This document shows, piece after piece, positions 16,374 through 23,565 of a DNA stretch of 45,332 nt (the first letter of the stretch is position 1; each line of letters opens with the position of its first letter). Position numbers and translations under genes: made by a program. This DNA comes from an uncultured Collinsella sp. (GTDB taxonomy: Bacteria; Actinomycetota; Coriobacteriia; Coriobacteriales; Coriobacteriaceae). The notes beneath the pieces are model-generated. The model was not told the DNA's origin. It saw only the letters and a program-made list of their open reading frames with translations, and did no database searches. The stretch covers positions 1-45,332 of the forward strand of contig CAAEDE010000027.1 of the NCBI GenBank assembly GCA_900754525.1, given 5' to 3'.

Positions 16374-18323
16374 ATGGAGTCCTCTGCCTATCCGATGCTC
16401 TTTAGCCCGATCAAGGTCGGTACAACCGAGGTCAAGAACCGCGTCTTTATGCCGCCGGTGTCCACCAACCTGGCCGATCATGGCTATGTGACCGACGACT
16501 TGGTCGATCATTACCGTGCCCGTGCCAAGGGCGGCGTTGGCCTCATCATCACCGAGGTCGTGACGGTCGAGCCCACCTATACCTATCTGCCGGGTGACAT
16601 GTGCTGCTACGACGACACGTTTATCCCCGGCTGGGAAAAGCTCGCCGCGGCCGTCCACGAGTATGGCTGCAAGATCATGCCGCAGCTCTTCCACCCCGCC
16701 TACATGGCCTTTAACATTCCGGGCACGCCGCGCCTGATCGCTCCGTCCTTCGTGGGCCCGTCTTACGCCCGCGAGGCACCGCGCCCCATCACGGTCGATG
16801 AGATCCACGAGCTCACGCATCAGTTTGGCGACGCCGCTGTGCGTATGCAGAAGGCCGGTGTCGATGGCGTCGAGGTCCATGCGGCGCACGCCCACGGTAT
16901 GCTCGGCGGCTTTTTGACCCCGCTCTATAACAAGCGTACCGATGAGTACGGCGGCTCGCTCGACGCCCGCATGCGCTTCTTGCTCGAGGTCATCGCCGAG
17001 ATTCGCGAGCGCTGCGGCAAGGACTTTATCATCGACGTCCGTATCTCGGGCGACGAGTACACCGATGGCGGCCTGACCCTCAACGACATGATCTACGTCT
17101 CACGTCGCCTGGAGAAGGCCGGCGTCGACATGATTCATGTGTCGGGCGGCACCACCATCAAGCGCGGCTCCGCGATTCCCGCCGCCGGTACGCAGCAGGC
17201 CTCGCACGCCGCCTGCTCGCGCGAGATCAAGAAGCACGTCAACATTCCTGTCGCCACGGTCGGCCGCATCAACGAGGCCTGGATTGCCGAGGAGCTGATC
17301 GAGGACGGCGCCGCCGACATCTGCATGATGGGTCGCGCCAATCTGTGTGATGCCGAGTTCTGCAACAAGGCCGCTGCCGGCAACGCCGACGACATCCGTC
17401 CCTGCATTGGCTGCCTGCGCTGCTTGAACGGCATCATGTTTGGCAAGCGCATCTCCTGCACCGTTAATCCGGACGTGGAGCGCGACGAGGCCGGCTACGA
17501 GCCTGCCGCCGAGGCCAAGAACGTACTGGTTGTGGGCGCCGGTCCCGCGGGCATGGAGGCAGCCTACATTGCCGCCAAGCGCGGCCACAACGTGGTGCTC
17601 GTGGACAAGCAGGATGAGCCGGGCGGCGAGATGCGCATCGCAGCCGTTCCGCCGGCAAAGCAGGAGCTCACCCGCGTGATCAAGTATCAGTACCGTCGTC
17701 TGGCCGAGGCCGGCGTCACATGCGTCTTTGGCACCGAGCTTTCGGCCGAGGACATTCAGCGTGACTACGCCGGCTACGAGGTTGTCCTGGCTTATGGCGC
17801 CGAGCCCATCGCTCCGGCCTTCATGCAGGGCTTTAAGCAGGTTATGACAGCTGACGACCTGCTGGGTGGCAAGGCTTTCCCGGGTAAGAAGATTGTCATC
17901 GTCGGCGGCGGCACCGTCGGTTGCGAGACGGCTGACTACCTGGCCCCGCTGGTCAACGACCTGTCGCCGGCCAACCGCGATGTCACCGTCATCGAGATGA
18001 CCAAGACGCTTGCCGCCAACGAGGGCGGTGCCGGTCGCGCGGTGCTCATCACGCGCATGCTCTCCAAGGGCGTCCACGTGCTGACCGAGGCCAAGGTGAC
18101 CGAGATTACCGAGGACACCATCAGTTACGAAAAGGATGGCGAGGTCCACACTATCGCCGGTGCCGATACACTGGTGCTTGCCATGGGCTATCGTCCCAAT
18201 ACCAAGCTGGCCGATGACCTTGCCGCTGCCGGTGTTGCCACCCACGTGCTGGGCGATGCCAACAAGTGCGGCAACATCCGCGACGCCATCGGCGATGGCT
18301 ATAAGGTTGCCTGCGAGCTCTAG
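16374..18323 (+). CDS. Old-Yellow-Enzyme/2,4-dienoyl-CoA-reductase-like flavoprotein
   Basis: Ene-reductase of the FadH/BaiCD class, 649 aa. An FMN TIM barrel (about 1-330) includes VHAAHAHGMLGGFLTP at the active site. A [4Fe-4S] motif follows (C344, C347, C350, C362 in CIGCLRC...C). Then come FAD (GAGPAGMEAA) and NAD(P) (IVGGGTVGCETADYL) domains. Relatives reduce activated C=C bonds. The ATG at 16374 follows GAAAGGAAG; the frame is open back to 16287 without a ribosome site. In the operon after GH105 it could act on an enone derived from a pectin sugar or on a plant phenolic ester. Both ideas are inference. Confidence 0.85.
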   Translation: MESSAYPMLFSPIKVGTTEVKNRVFMPPVSTNLADHGYVTDDLVDHYRARAKGGVGLIITEVVTVEPTYTYLPGDMCCYDDTFIPGWEKLAAAVHEYGCKIMPQLFHPAYMAFNIPGTPRLIAPSFVGPSYAREAPRPITVDEIHELTHQFGDAAVRMQKAGVDGVEVHAAHAHGMLGGFLTPLYNKRTDEYGGSLDARMRFLLEVIAEIRERCGKDFIIDVRISGDEYTDGGLTLNDMIYVSRRLEKAGVDMIHVSGGTTIKRGSAIPAAGTQQASHAACSREIKKHVNIPVATVGRINEAWIAEELIEDGAADICMMGRANLCDAEFCNKAAAGNADDIRPCIGCLRCLNGIMFGKRISCTVNPDVERDEAGYEPAAEAKNVLVVGAGPAGMEAAYIAAKRGHNVVLVDKQDEPGGEMRIAAVPPAKQELTRVIKYQYRRLAEAGVTCVFGTELSAEDIQRDYAGYEVVLAYGAEPIAPAFMQGFKQVMTADDLLGGKAFPGKKIVIVGGGTVGCETADYLAPLVNDLSPANRDVTVIEMTKTLAANEGGAGRAVLITRMLSKGVHVLTEAKVTEITEDTISYEKDGEVHTIAGADTLVLAMGYRPNTKLADDLAAAGVATHVLGDANKCGNIRDAIGDGYKVACEL

Positions 18324-18370
18324 TCAACCCCTTGGTGCATGGGGCTGACCCCGCGGCACCGGTCGATAGA

Positions 18371-18420
18371 TAGCAAAAAGCGGCGGCCGTCCCGTGCGTG
18401 GGACGGCCGCCGCTTGCGTT
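18371..18420 (-). terminator. Terminator between the convergent OYE and dhuI genes
   Basis: AGCGGCGGCCGTCCC and GGGACGGCCGCCGCT pair perfectly over 15 bp. On the minus strand it is followed by TTTTT (AAAAA at 18375-18379), making it a strong terminator for the RpiB-like gene. It may also stop plus-strand transcripts. Confidence 0.85.
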
Positions 18421-18440
18421 AGCTGCAATGAGTCGTGCGA

Positions 18441-19082
18441 TTAGAGCCCCAGGATCTCCTTGACCTTGGCGATGATGGCCTCGTCGGTTGCGTTGGCAAA
18501 GAAGTACTCCTGGAAGTGCTCGCCGGCAAGTGCGCCCTTCACCAGGTCCTGATCGATCTCGCCCAGGACGTCGACGAGCGGACGCATGGTCACAGCGCGC
18601 ACGCCGTCGAGGATCTTCTTGTTGCGCTGCTCGGGCTCAACACGCTCGGCAGGATAGCCGTTGCCCGAACCAAAGCCAAAGAGCTTCTCGAAGGTGTACT
18701 CGAGGTTGAGCTCCTGGCCCCAGCCGTTCTTGAGGGCGAAGGGCATGGCGACGGCGTTGCCATCGTTGACCTGGGCAAAGGTGTAGGCGTCGAGCGGGTC
18801 GGCAACGTGGCCGCACAGCACGCCGGGGAAGGAGTTGCAGGCGAGCATGGCGCCCTCGCCGGTGCCGCAGCCGGTCACGACGTAGTCGGCAGCACCGGAG
18901 TTCAGCAGCACGGCGGCAAGGATGCCGTTCTGCACGTAGGTGAGGGGCTTGGAGTCGGCGTCGGCATACATACCATAGTTAAAGACGGTGTGCCCCATGG
19001 GCTCGACAACCTTCTTAAGCGCAGCCTCGATCATGGGGTTCTTGGAGTTCTGAGAGTTCTCATTGATCAGAGCGATCTTCAT
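18441..19082 (-). CDS. dhuI: RpiB/LacA/LacB-family isomerase (DhuI-like 5-keto-4-deoxyuronate isomerase)
   Basis: 213-aa member of the RpiB/LacAB sugar-isomerase family, with the signature GCGTGEG at residues 71-77 and an extended C-terminus compared with true RpiB (about 150 aa). In streptococci an RpiB-type DhuI, paired with an SDR called DhuD, replaces KduI/KduD in converting 4-deoxy-5-hexosulose uronate toward KDG. Here the next gene on the same strand is an SDR, and the cluster makes the substrate through GH105. No KduI-type cupin gene was seen. AAAGG precedes the ATG. The DhuI name is from context and family, moderately secure; ribose-5-phosphate isomerase is the alternative. Confidence 0.78.
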   Translation of the reverse strand: MKIALINENSQNSKNPMIEAALKKVVEPMGHTVFNYGMYADADSKPLTYVQNGILAAVLLNSGAADYVVTGCGTGEGAMLACNSFPGVLCGHVADPLDAYTFAQVNDGNAVAMPFALKNGWGQELNLEYTFEKLFGFGSGNGYPAERVEPEQRNKKILDGVRAVTMRPLVDVLGEIDQDLVKGALAGEHFQEYFFANATDEAIIAKVKEILGL

Positions 19083-19107
19083 TGCGAATTACCTTTCTAT
19101 TTCTAAC

Positions 19108-19170
19108 TTGCGGTGAAATGCGGACTGTTTTGCCTGATAGAAGCCAAAACCAATCCTTATCTCACCGCAA
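19108..19170. repeat. Palindromic repeat, family 1, copy b
   Basis: TTGCGGTGAAATGCGG at 19108 faces TCTCACCGCAA at the other end, with the usual CTGTTTT after the left arm. The inner part is more degenerate than in other copies. It lies between the SDR and RpiB-like genes, inside their presumed transcript. Confidence 0.65.
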
Positions 19171-19222
19171 CTCAAATGAAAAACGAGTGGATGAAACCTG
19201 ATGTGAGCAGTTGCGGCGACGC

Positions 19223-20032
19223 TTATTGAGGCTGCTTTCCAATGTATGCGAGGATTCCGCCGTCGACGTAGAGGATGTGGCCGTTGACGAAGTTCGATGC
19301 ATCGGAAGCCAAGAACACGGCGGGGCCCTTCAGATCCTCGGGCGTGCCCCAACGGGCGGCCGGCGTCTTGGCAATAATGAACTGGTCAAACGGGTGGCGG
19401 CTGCCGTCGGGCTGCGTCTCGCGCAGGGGTGCGGTTTGCGGCGTGGCGATGTAGCCGGGTCCAATGCCGTTGCACTGGATATTGGCCTCGCCAAACTCCG
19501 AGCAGATGTTCTTGGTGAGCATCTTGAGTCCGCCCTTGGCGGCGGCATAGCCGGCGATGGTCTCGCGACCTAGCTCGCTCATCATCGAGCAGATGTTGAT
19601 GATCTTGCCGTGGCCCTTGGCGATCATGCCGGGCAGGCAGGCCTTGGACACGATAAACGGTGCGTTGAGGTCAATATCGACGACGCGGCGGAAGTCCTCG
19701 GCACTCATGTCGAGCATCGGGGTGCGCTGGATAACGCCGGCGTTGTTGACCAGGATGTCGGGCGTGGTGCCAAAGTCGGCCTCGATCTTGGCGATGAGCT
19801 CGGCAACGACGGCCTCGCTGGTGACGTCTGCCACGTAACCATGAGCCTCAAAGCCCAGCTCGCGGTAGTGCTTCTCGGCCTCGGCTACCTTGTCGGCGTG
19901 ACGTGCGTTAAAGGCGATCTTGGCGCCAGCCTCTCCGAGCGCCTCGGCGATAGCCATGCCAATGCCATAGGTGGCGCCGGTTACCAGTGCGACCTTGCCG
20001 TCCAGACGGAAGCTGTCCATAAGATCAGACAT
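19223..20032 (-). CDS. kduD: SDR-family dehydrogenase (KduD/DhuD-like)
   Basis: Classical short-chain dehydrogenase, 269 aa, expected to reduce the isomerised 5-keto-4-deoxyuronate (2,5-diketo-3-deoxygluconate) to KDG with NAD(P)H. The cofactor motif is TGATYGIG (18-25), NNAG is at 96-99, and the catalytic YAAAK has Y162 and K166. The ATG at 20032 follows GAAAGGA; an ATG at 20059 lies in the operator and is not used here. It is followed by the RpiB-like gene, and the two form the unsaturated-uronate branch. A 3-oxoacyl reductase or gluconate 5-dehydrogenase would look similar; context favours KduD/DhuD. Confidence 0.82.
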   Translation of the reverse strand: MSDLMDSFRLDGKVALVTGATYGIGMAIAEALGEAGAKIAFNARHADKVAEAEKHYRELGFEAHGYVADVTSEAVVAELIAKIEADFGTTPDILVNNAGVIQRTPMLDMSAEDFRRVVDIDLNAPFIVSKACLPGMIAKGHGKIINICSMMSELGRETIAGYAAAKGGLKMLTKNICSEFGEANIQCNGIGPGYIATPQTAPLRETQPDGSRHPFDQFIIAKTPAARWGTPEDLKGPAVFLASDASNFVNGHILYVDGGILAYIGKQPQ

Positions 20033-20046
20033 AGCGATCCTTTCAA

Positions 20047-20150
20047 AAGAAACGTTCATCTATATAAGTCTTGCTTTTCATACAAGGTCAGTATAGGAGA
20101 AGAGAAGGATTTAAAAATCAGATTCTCCTAAAATCAGGTGAACGTTCACT
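20047..20150 (-). promoter_or_regulatory. Promoter/operator region of the SDR-RpiB transcript
   Basis: GTGAACGTTCAC-type palindromes are centred at 20053/20054 (AAACGTTCATC) and 20143/20144 (AGGTGAACGTTCACT), 90 bp apart. A minus-strand TATACT-like -10 lies near 20083-20093. Between the sites, AGGAGA (20095) and TCTCCT (20125) form a further small inverted repeat. The 21-bp CCGTT repeats seen at the other promoters are not clearly present. Confidence 0.6.
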
Positions 20151-20192
20151 TTTAAAAGGTAAACGGTAATCTCGCCCTTGCCGCGCGGACGT

Positions 20193-20432
20193 TTATTCGC
20201 TCTGTTCCTGCGTGCCCTCTGCGATCATGTTGCGGTTATACACCAGGTGCAGATACATCGCGTCGTGCGCGGCGGTGGGATTGCGCGAGGCGATGGCGTC
20301 GGCCACATCGCGGTGCGTGCGGATAGTTTCCTCGACGAGCTTTTTGCCGGTCACGTCGATAAAGAGGGGGACGGATGCCTTGAGCACGCCCACCAGGCGG
20401 GGAACGACGAGGTTGCCGCCATCCCAGGGCGG
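20193..20432 (-). pseudogene. C-terminal remnant of a GntR (FadR-type) regulator
   Basis: About 80 codons ending at 20193 read as the last helices of an FCD ligand-binding domain (WDGGNLVVPRLVGVLKASV, IRTHRDVADAIASRNPTAAH, HLVYNRNMI). The frame meets a stop (TAG) a few codons upstream of this stretch, and there is no helix-turn-helix or N-terminal half. It lies directly upstream of the SDR-RpiB genes, where a pathway regulator would be expected. An old local deletion is likely. Confidence 0.75.
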
Positions 20433-20487
20433 CTACGTGGAGTAGCGCCCATGCGCATCGATTCCCTCTCATAGATGTGCGGCACAA

Positions 20488-20526
20488 AGAGCCCCGAGCT
20501 CACACGAGCTCGGGGCCTTTCTCGTC
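20488..20526 (+). terminator. Hairpin, probably bidirectional terminator
   Basis: GCCCCGAGCT and AGCTCGGGGC pair perfectly around six bases, followed on the plus strand by CTTTCTC and on the minus strand by TCTTTG. It separates the ATPase gene and its downstream palindromes from the GntR remnant. Confidence 0.65.
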
Positions 20527-20546
20527 TGGATTGGGGACGCATAGCC

Positions 20547-20673
20547 GGACGAAAACAATTTGCGTCTGGTAATAAGCGTACGAAAGCGCAATTTACGTCT
20601 TAATTCCGTACGCAAATCAAGACGAAAACCGTTTACGTCTGCTTTAAATCCGTACGAAAACGGTTTTCGTCTT
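20547..20673. repeat. Cluster of four short palindromic units
   Basis: Four imperfect palindromes of about 20 bp, each built from ACGAAA...TTT(A/T/G)CGTCT, lie at about 20548-20567, 20579-20600, 20620-20640 and 20653-20673. Their right ends are spaced 33, 40 and 33 bp. They sit 19-145 bases beyond the stop codon of the ATPase gene. They could be protein-binding sites or a degenerate repeat array. Confidence 0.6.
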
Positions 20674-20691
20674 GCAGGGCAGTTGTCGTTT

Positions 20692-21783
20692 CTACAGTTC
20701 AGCTTCCAGTTCGGCTTTGTGCTCGTAGAGGTAGTCGCGCGTGTAGGGGATGGCAAATGAGACCTTGCCGTACGAAGGAGCCTCGATAATCGATTCTCTT
20801 AACAGGCGGCTGCGGACGGAGCTCACCTGTTGAGGCGTTTTGTTTAGGGCGTCGGCAACCATGCTGGTCGAGCTCGTCTGCCCCAAAGACGCCATGCTCA
20901 GCAGATAAGCGATGCACGTGGGCGGAATGCGCTGCAGCGCGGGCTCAATCACCATGGCGCAGAAGCGTTCGCGTGCCGTTGCAATGCCGCGCTCGGCTTC
21001 TTCTTCTCCAATAATCGCTGTATGTGCGCGTCTTGCCAACTGCCATGCGTAGTATCCAACGAGTTGGATCATGAAAGGATAGCCTTGCGTTGCCTCGGCA
21101 AGTTGGCCGGCAATACCTGGCTGCAACTCCATGCCAGACGCTTCAATGGTTTCCTCGAGGGAGTACGACACTTCGGTTACTGCCACAGCCTTCAGATCAA
21201 AGGGGAGGGCACGGCGCAAAAACGTAAGTGTCTTTCCGTTGATGATGCTTTCAATCATCGAAGGCAGCCCAGCAAAAACAAAGGCGATATCAAGGTCTTC
21301 GCCGATAACCTGCTGAATCGCAATGGAGAGCGTTCGGACCTCATCGAGCTCTGCGTCTTGAACCTCGTCGAGAGTGATGAGCAGGCCATTTCCATTCTTG
21401 GGTATTGTCTGTCTCATGGCGTCGCGTAGCGATGGGCCGATTCGCTCAATATCTATGCTGCCGATGGATATGCCGGCTACGGTGGGCTCAAATCTGGCGT
21501 GTTTGGCCTGGAATTTGGGCTGCAGCTGTTCGAGAACGCGCTGGCAAAGTCCCTCGGTTGCGACCTCTTTTATGACCGTCCAGCCACGGCTTTGCGCCAA
21601 ACGTGAGCACTCGTCAAGGAGGACCGTCTTGCCCGTTCCACGGACGCCGGCTATGCGCATTAGGCGCCCAGGGGCACCAGGCCCGTTGGTGAGGCCTTCA
21701 CTGAATTCTTCAAGTACATCTTCGCGGCCGATAATCGTGGGAGGTGTTTTACCTGCTGTGGGCTTAAAAGGGTTTGTTTGCAT
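20692..21783 (-). CDS. AAA/STAND-type ATPase with C-terminal winged helix
   Basis: P-loop ATPase, 363 aa, resembling the AAA_16 / archaeal-type ATPase proteins with no known substrate. Walker A is GVRGTGKT (46-53), Walker B is LLITLDEVQD (from 134), and an arginine-rich sensor region follows. The last 90 residues (CIAYLLSMASLG...TPQQVSSVRSRLLRESI) look like a winged-helix DNA-binding domain. The ATG at 21783 follows AAAGGTGG; a GTG nine bases earlier lies inside that site. Seven 10-bp repeats lie immediately upstream and four palindromes immediately downstream. Standalone members occur widely; a role in defence or DNA-element maintenance is possible but unproven. Confidence 0.75.
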   Translation of the reverse strand: MQTNPFKPTAGKTPPTIIGREDVLEEFSEGLTNGPGAPGRLMRIAGVRGTGKTVLLDECSRLAQSRGWTVIKEVATEGLCQRVLEQLQPKFQAKHARFEPTVAGISIGSIDIERIGPSLRDAMRQTIPKNGNGLLITLDEVQDAELDEVRTLSIAIQQVIGEDLDIAFVFAGLPSMIESIINGKTLTFLRRALPFDLKAVAVTEVSYSLEETIEASGMELQPGIAGQLAEATQGYPFMIQLVGYYAWQLARRAHTAIIGEEEAERGIATARERFCAMVIEPALQRIPPTCIAYLLSMASLGQTSSTSMVADALNKTPQQVSSVRSRLLRESIIEAPSYGKVSFAIPYTRDYLYEHKAELEAEL

Positions 21784-21800
21784 GTGAGCCACCTTTGCTC

Positions 21801-21870
21801 AAGATATAGCAAGATATAGCAAAGTATAGCAAGATATAGCAAAGTATAGTGAGATATAGCAACGTATAGC
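21801..21870. repeat. Seven tandem 10-bp repeats before the ATPase gene
   Basis: Consecutive units read AAGATATAGC, AAGATATAGC, AAAGTATAGC, AAGATATAGC, AAAGTATAGT, GAGATATAGC, AACGTATAGC with no gaps. The period is one helical turn, so any bound protein would see the units on one DNA face. On the minus strand each unit also offers a TATACT/TATATC -10-like hexamer. The array ends 17 bp before the ATPase start. Confidence 0.9.
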
Positions 21871-21896
21871 GCTGTTTGCGGGTTCTTACGGTGGTG

Positions 21897-22577
21897 CTAT
21901 TTCCCGAATGCCGCGCGCACAAAGCGCTGGGCGAACAGCTTATTAGCGATGTTGATGACATGGCCCAAGAACAGCGCCGAGATGGCGGTCGTGACGCCAA
22001 AGCCGCCCAGGTTGTGCATGAGCGCGAGCGACAGAACGAGAGACACGGCGACATGCGAGCAGTCGAACACGACTTTTACGTCGCCAAAGCGGCGTTTAAT
22101 CTTTTCGGCAATGACCTGCACCAGGCCGTCGGGCGCGTTGGGGACAACGCCCATGTTGACGACGAGACTTACGCCAAATGCAGTGACAGCGAGGGAGAGC
22201 AGCATGGTCTCAACCTGTATGGGGAGTGCTGCGGGATGCAGCGGGTTGACCGCCATGAAGAAGTCGGTGAAGCCGCCGATGAGCGTTGAGAAGCACAGCT
22301 CGAGCAGGATGCGCGGCTGGAACTCGCGTCGCAAGATAGTGAATTGTGCCACGATGTAGGCGACATAGGTAGCAGTGATCCAAAAGCCGAGCGTCTTGCC
22401 CGTGAGCATGGATAGGGTTGTGGCAAAGCACGTGAGCGCGGCGACGCCCAGGCCAGATGCCGTCTGGAGACTCATGCCGAGTGCCAGTACTGCAACGCCC
22501 GCCAGATACATCAGCATCCTGATGACGGTATGGAACCAATCGATCTTCCCGCCATTCATGATGATGAGCGGTCGCAT
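21897..22577 (-). CDS. YczE/YitT-like integral membrane protein
   Basis: 226 aa with about five hydrophobic helices, resembling the YczE/YyaS family of unknown function. Features are GVAVLALGMSLQTASGLG near the first helix and GVVPNAPDGLVQVIAEK in a later loop. AAAGGACGGG precedes the ATG. Its long leader (22578-22834 on this strand) carries a LacI-type operator, a conserved-loop hairpin and a multi-stem element, all shared with the kdgK-eda transcript. It is therefore probably co-regulated with KDG breakdown, which is the only clue to its role; transport or a transport-accessory function is conceivable. Confidence 0.7.
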   Translation of the reverse strand: MRPLIIMNGGKIDWFHTVIRMLMYLAGVAVLALGMSLQTASGLGVAALTCFATTLSMLTGKTLGFWITATYVAYIVAQFTILRREFQPRILLELCFSTLIGGFTDFFMAVNPLHPAALPIQVETMLLSLAVTAFGVSLVVNMGVVPNAPDGLVQVIAEKIKRRFGDVKVVFDCSHVAVSLVLSLALMHNLGGFGVTTAISALFLGHVINIANKLFAQRFVRAAFGK

Positions 22578-22604
22578 GTTGCTACCCGTCCTTTCGGTTG
22601 TGTG

Positions 22605-22736
22605 AAAAAACTGACCCGGACCGGCAAAAGAGGGTTATCGGAGGCACTGCTGTTAAAGCAGAAAAGCCGGCCCCACGGTCAGTTGTCTAGGAAGTGTCTC
22701 GCTGTGCCGGAATGGGACTGAAGAGCCAGCGAGACG
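22605..22736 (-). ncRNA. Multi-stem leader element, copy 1 (before yczE-like gene)
   Basis: Shares strings GGTTATCGGAGGCACTGC (22633-22650) and CCGGAATGGGACT (22707-22719), given in plus-strand sense, with 26960-27052. Stems: 22610-22616 with 22677-22683 (7 bp), 22696-22704 with 22727-22735 (9 bp), plus an inner small hairpin. On the minus strand the structure ends in GGTCAGTTTTTT, so it could act as a regulated terminator before the gene. Strand is inferred from gene order. Confidence 0.55.
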
Positions 22737-22756
22737 GGAGGAAAGCAAATGACATT

Positions 22757-22814
22757 GCGTGGGCAATAGGATGCCAAGATGGTAGGGTGCGTCTTAGCAT
22801 CCTATTGCTCACGC
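22757..22814 (-). ncRNA. Conserved-loop leader hairpin, copy 1
   Basis: An 18-bp stem (22757-22774 with 22797-22814; one G-U pair) closes a 22-nt loop whose core, in plus-strand sense, is GGTAGGGTGC. The loop matches the kdgK leader hairpin at 20 of 22 positions, while six stem positions differ with matching changes on the other arm. Confidence 0.7.
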
Positions 22815-22817
22815 TCG

Positions 22818-22966
22818 ACGAAATCGGTTTCGTTTGAGCCTTAGTATACGCACGGGATTCTATTTGCAAAGAGAAAAACAATAAAAAGTGAACGTTCACC
22901 TAATCGTAACAACTCGTTGGCTGTATCATGGCGGTAGTCGATACGAAACCGATTTCGTATCGACTA
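22818..22966. promoter_or_regulatory. Divergent control region, yczE-like gene and HIT-gntP operon
   Basis: On the minus strand TTGCAA (22864-22869), 17-bp spacer, TACTAA (22841-22846) is a good promoter for the yczE-like gene. A LacI-type palindrome ACGAAATCGGTTTCGT (22818-22833) lies at its start site. A GTGAACGTTCAC palindrome (22888-22899) is next. A 32-bp inverted repeat at 22935-22966, with core ACGAAACCGATTTCGT, lies on the HIT-gntP side. Both palindrome types therefore meet here. The rest of the 486-bp gap holds the two leader elements and, toward the HIT gene, nothing I recognise. Confidence 0.7.
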
Positions 22967-23064
22967 CGCATGCGTTGTATCTGTCCATTATCTGGTGGTG
23001 TAAACGAGGGGTTACGCCTGCCGCAAAAGCGGCATTCATCATTGTCCAGATCGAAAGGATCACC

Positions 23065-23499
23065 ATGGAACAGCATACCGATTGCTCGTACTGCATGTGC
23101 GGGACCGACAACACGCTCGTCGATGCCTTTGGCATCCCCATGCTTGACCTGCCTGCCAGCAAGCTCATCTTGTTTAAGGAGCAGAGTCATAAGGGCCGCG
23201 TAATCGTGGCCTCCAAGCAGCACGTCGATGACATCTCCTGCATGTCCGAGGAAGACGCCGCCGCCTTTATGGCCGATGTCCGCCACGTCGCGGCAGCGCT
23301 GCACAAGGCGTTCAATCCCGACAAGATTAACTTTGGTGCCTACGGCGACACCATGCATCACCTGCACGTGCATATCGTCCCCAAGTACAAGGACGACCCG
23401 TTTGAGTTTGGCGACGTGTTTGCCATGAACCCCGGTCGCGTCACGCTCGAGTCGGCTCAGTACGACGAGATCGCCCAGGCAATTGTCGCCAACCTGTAA
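23065..23499 (+). CDS. HIT-family hydrolase/nucleotide-binding protein
   Basis: Histidine-triad protein, 144 aa, with the signature HLHVHIV (H99, H101, H103) and a preceding H98. An N-terminal CxxC...C/H set (CSYCMC) may bind zinc. Such proteins hydrolyse nucleoside phosphoramidates or dinucleotide phosphates. The ATG at 23065 follows GAAAGGATCACC; the frame is open back to 22888, across the operators. It is followed by the GntP permease 66 bases later, an odd partnership. The shared LacI-type palindrome upstream suggests control by uronate or gluconate metabolites. Confidence 0.85.
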   Translation: MEQHTDCSYCMCGTDNTLVDAFGIPMLDLPASKLILFKEQSHKGRVIVASKQHVDDISCMSEEDAAAFMADVRHVAAALHKAFNPDKINFGAYGDTMHHLHVHIVPKYKDDPFEFGDVFAMNPGRVTLESAQYDEIAQAIVANL

Positions 23500-23565
23500 G
23501 CGAGTAAAAGCTGCTATTTCGAATAGAAGCACTTGGCTTCATTGCCAGTTAAAAGGAGCTTATCT

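Noticed and set aside
20547..20673. Four spaced palindromes considered as a CRISPR array
   Set aside because: Units are diverged, intervals are uneven, and no cas gene is near.
21801..21870. Short tandem array considered as CRISPR
   Set aside because: Units are 10 bp without spacers, and no cas gene is present.
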